Source of the DNA: Candidatus Nanopelagicales bacterium
Lineage (GTDB): Bacteria; Actinomycetota; Actinomycetes; S36-B12
Assembly: GCA_030836325.1 (NCBI GenBank)
Contig: JAURQC010000056.1
Coordinates: 1 to 6,268, forward strand
DNA length: 6,268 nucleotides
Direction: 5' to 3'
The notes beneath the pieces are model-generated. The model was not told the origin of the DNA and made no database searches. It worked only from the letters and a program-made list of their open reading frames with translations. Positions within the stretch are counted from its first letter, which is position 1, and each line of letters opens with the position of its first letter. Below are positions 5,862 to 6,268 of this stretch, piece after piece. A program made the position numbers and the translations under genes.

Positions 5862-6268
5862 AGTTCCACCTCTCGTTCAGGATCAAGGATCCATTCACTC
5901 CACGATCCGACGTACATGCGGGCACCTGGTAGCCCGGCGTGCTCCATGGCCAGGACGTTCTGTGCTGCCGTCACGCCCGATCCGCAGTAGAAGATGATTT
6001 CGTCTGGATTGCGTCCCGCGCGCAAGATGTCGTAATGCTCGCGGAGTTGCACCGGGCTTCGAAATGTCCCGCTCTCGGTGAGGGTCTCGGCACGATCGGC
6101 CAATCCCGCACCCTTGATATGCCCCCGCACAGGGTCGTAGTACTTGCCCTGGCCGTGATAGCCCTCCGGTCCGCGGGAATCGAAGACAGGAGTGGGTTGG
6201 GATTCGCGCACGGCATCGACTTGATCGATATCGGCGAGCATCCCAGGCCGTTCAGCAAGTTCGAACGA
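5858..6268 (-). CDS. Rhodanese-type sulfurtransferase (3-mercaptopyruvate type), N-terminus cut by window
   Basis: The frame is open to the window edge, giving 136 visible C-terminal residues. They form the catalytic rhodanese domain of what is normally a two-domain enzyme of about 280 residues. The visible part contains VFDSRGPEGYHG, then DPVRGHIKGAG, and the active-site loop YCGSGVTAAQN with its persulfide-forming cysteine at bases 5984-5986, followed by YVGSWSEW near the C-terminus. In this family CG[ST]GVT is typical of 3-mercaptopyruvate sulfurtransferases, whereas CRKGVT is typical of thiosulfate sulfurtransferases. The ATG at 6241 is internal, because the sequence before it (ELAERPG) continues the inter-domain region. 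Its TGA stop overlaps the GTG of the next gene by four bases, so it is co-transcribed with the sugar genes, although a sulfur-transfer role has no obvious place in apiose breakdown. Confidence 0.9.
   Translation of the reverse strand, partial: SFELAERPGMLADIDQVDAVRESQPTPVFDSRGPEGYHGQGKYYDPVRGHIKGAGLADRAETLTESGTFRSPVQLREHYDILRAGRNPDEIIFYCGSGVTAAQNVLAMEHAGLPGARMYVGSWSEWILDPEREVEL
5866..5874 (-). promoter_or_regulatory. Ribosome binding site of the Gfo/Idh/MocA gene
   Basis: GAGAGGTGG on the minus strand; its GAGG core lies seven bases before the GTG at 5861, within the last codons of the sulfurtransferase. It supports the GTG as the true start and coupling between the two genes. Confidence 0.8.

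Overview
The window looks like a carbohydrate-catabolism locus from a high-GC actinobacterium, most likely Mycobacteriales (a Rhodococcus-, Nocardia- or Mycolicibacterium-like organism). The reasons are the GC-rich sequence with short intergenic gaps, two GTG starts in 4-base GTGA overlaps, and a dihydroxy-acid dehydratase that resembles mycobacterial IlvD almost throughout (recalled, not searched). There are six genes, two of them cut by the window ends. I see no tRNA, rRNA, CRISPR array, insertion sequence, transporter or regulator.

Layout. On the plus strand are the C-terminal three quarters of an IlvD-type dehydratase (to 1304), then, after a 100-base gap, a fumarylacetoacetate hydrolase (FAH) family protein (1405-2247). 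On the minus strand, reading right to left, a tight operon runs: C-terminal part of a 3-mercaptopyruvate-type sulfurtransferase (window end to 5858), a Gfo/Idh/MocA sugar dehydrogenase resembling D-apiose dehydrogenase ApsD (5861-4833), a 592-residue D-apionate lactonase (ApnL)-like protein (4836-3058), and an NAD-type SDR dehydrogenase (3047-2226). The two strands converge, and the FAH and SDR genes overlap tail to tail by 22 bases.

How the genes may work together. ApsD and ApnL are the known first two steps of D-apiose oxidation: D-apiose to D-apionolactone to D-apionate. The characterised continuations I know of use other enzymes (ApnO, Oia proteins, RuBisCO-like protein, transketolase-like proteins), none of which is visible here. 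Instead the locus carries a dehydratase, an SDR and an FAH hydrolase, the trio used in non-phosphorylating sugar-acid pathways such as those for L-fuconate and L-rhamnonate. D-apionate is the 4,4'-dihydroxy analogue of 2,3-dihydroxyisovalerate, the normal IlvD substrate. A route of dehydration, oxidation to a beta-dicarbonyl and hydrolytic C-C cleavage is therefore chemically coherent and, as far as I know, undescribed for apiose. This is an inference from family and context. The alternative is that ilvD is simply the housekeeping gene next door.
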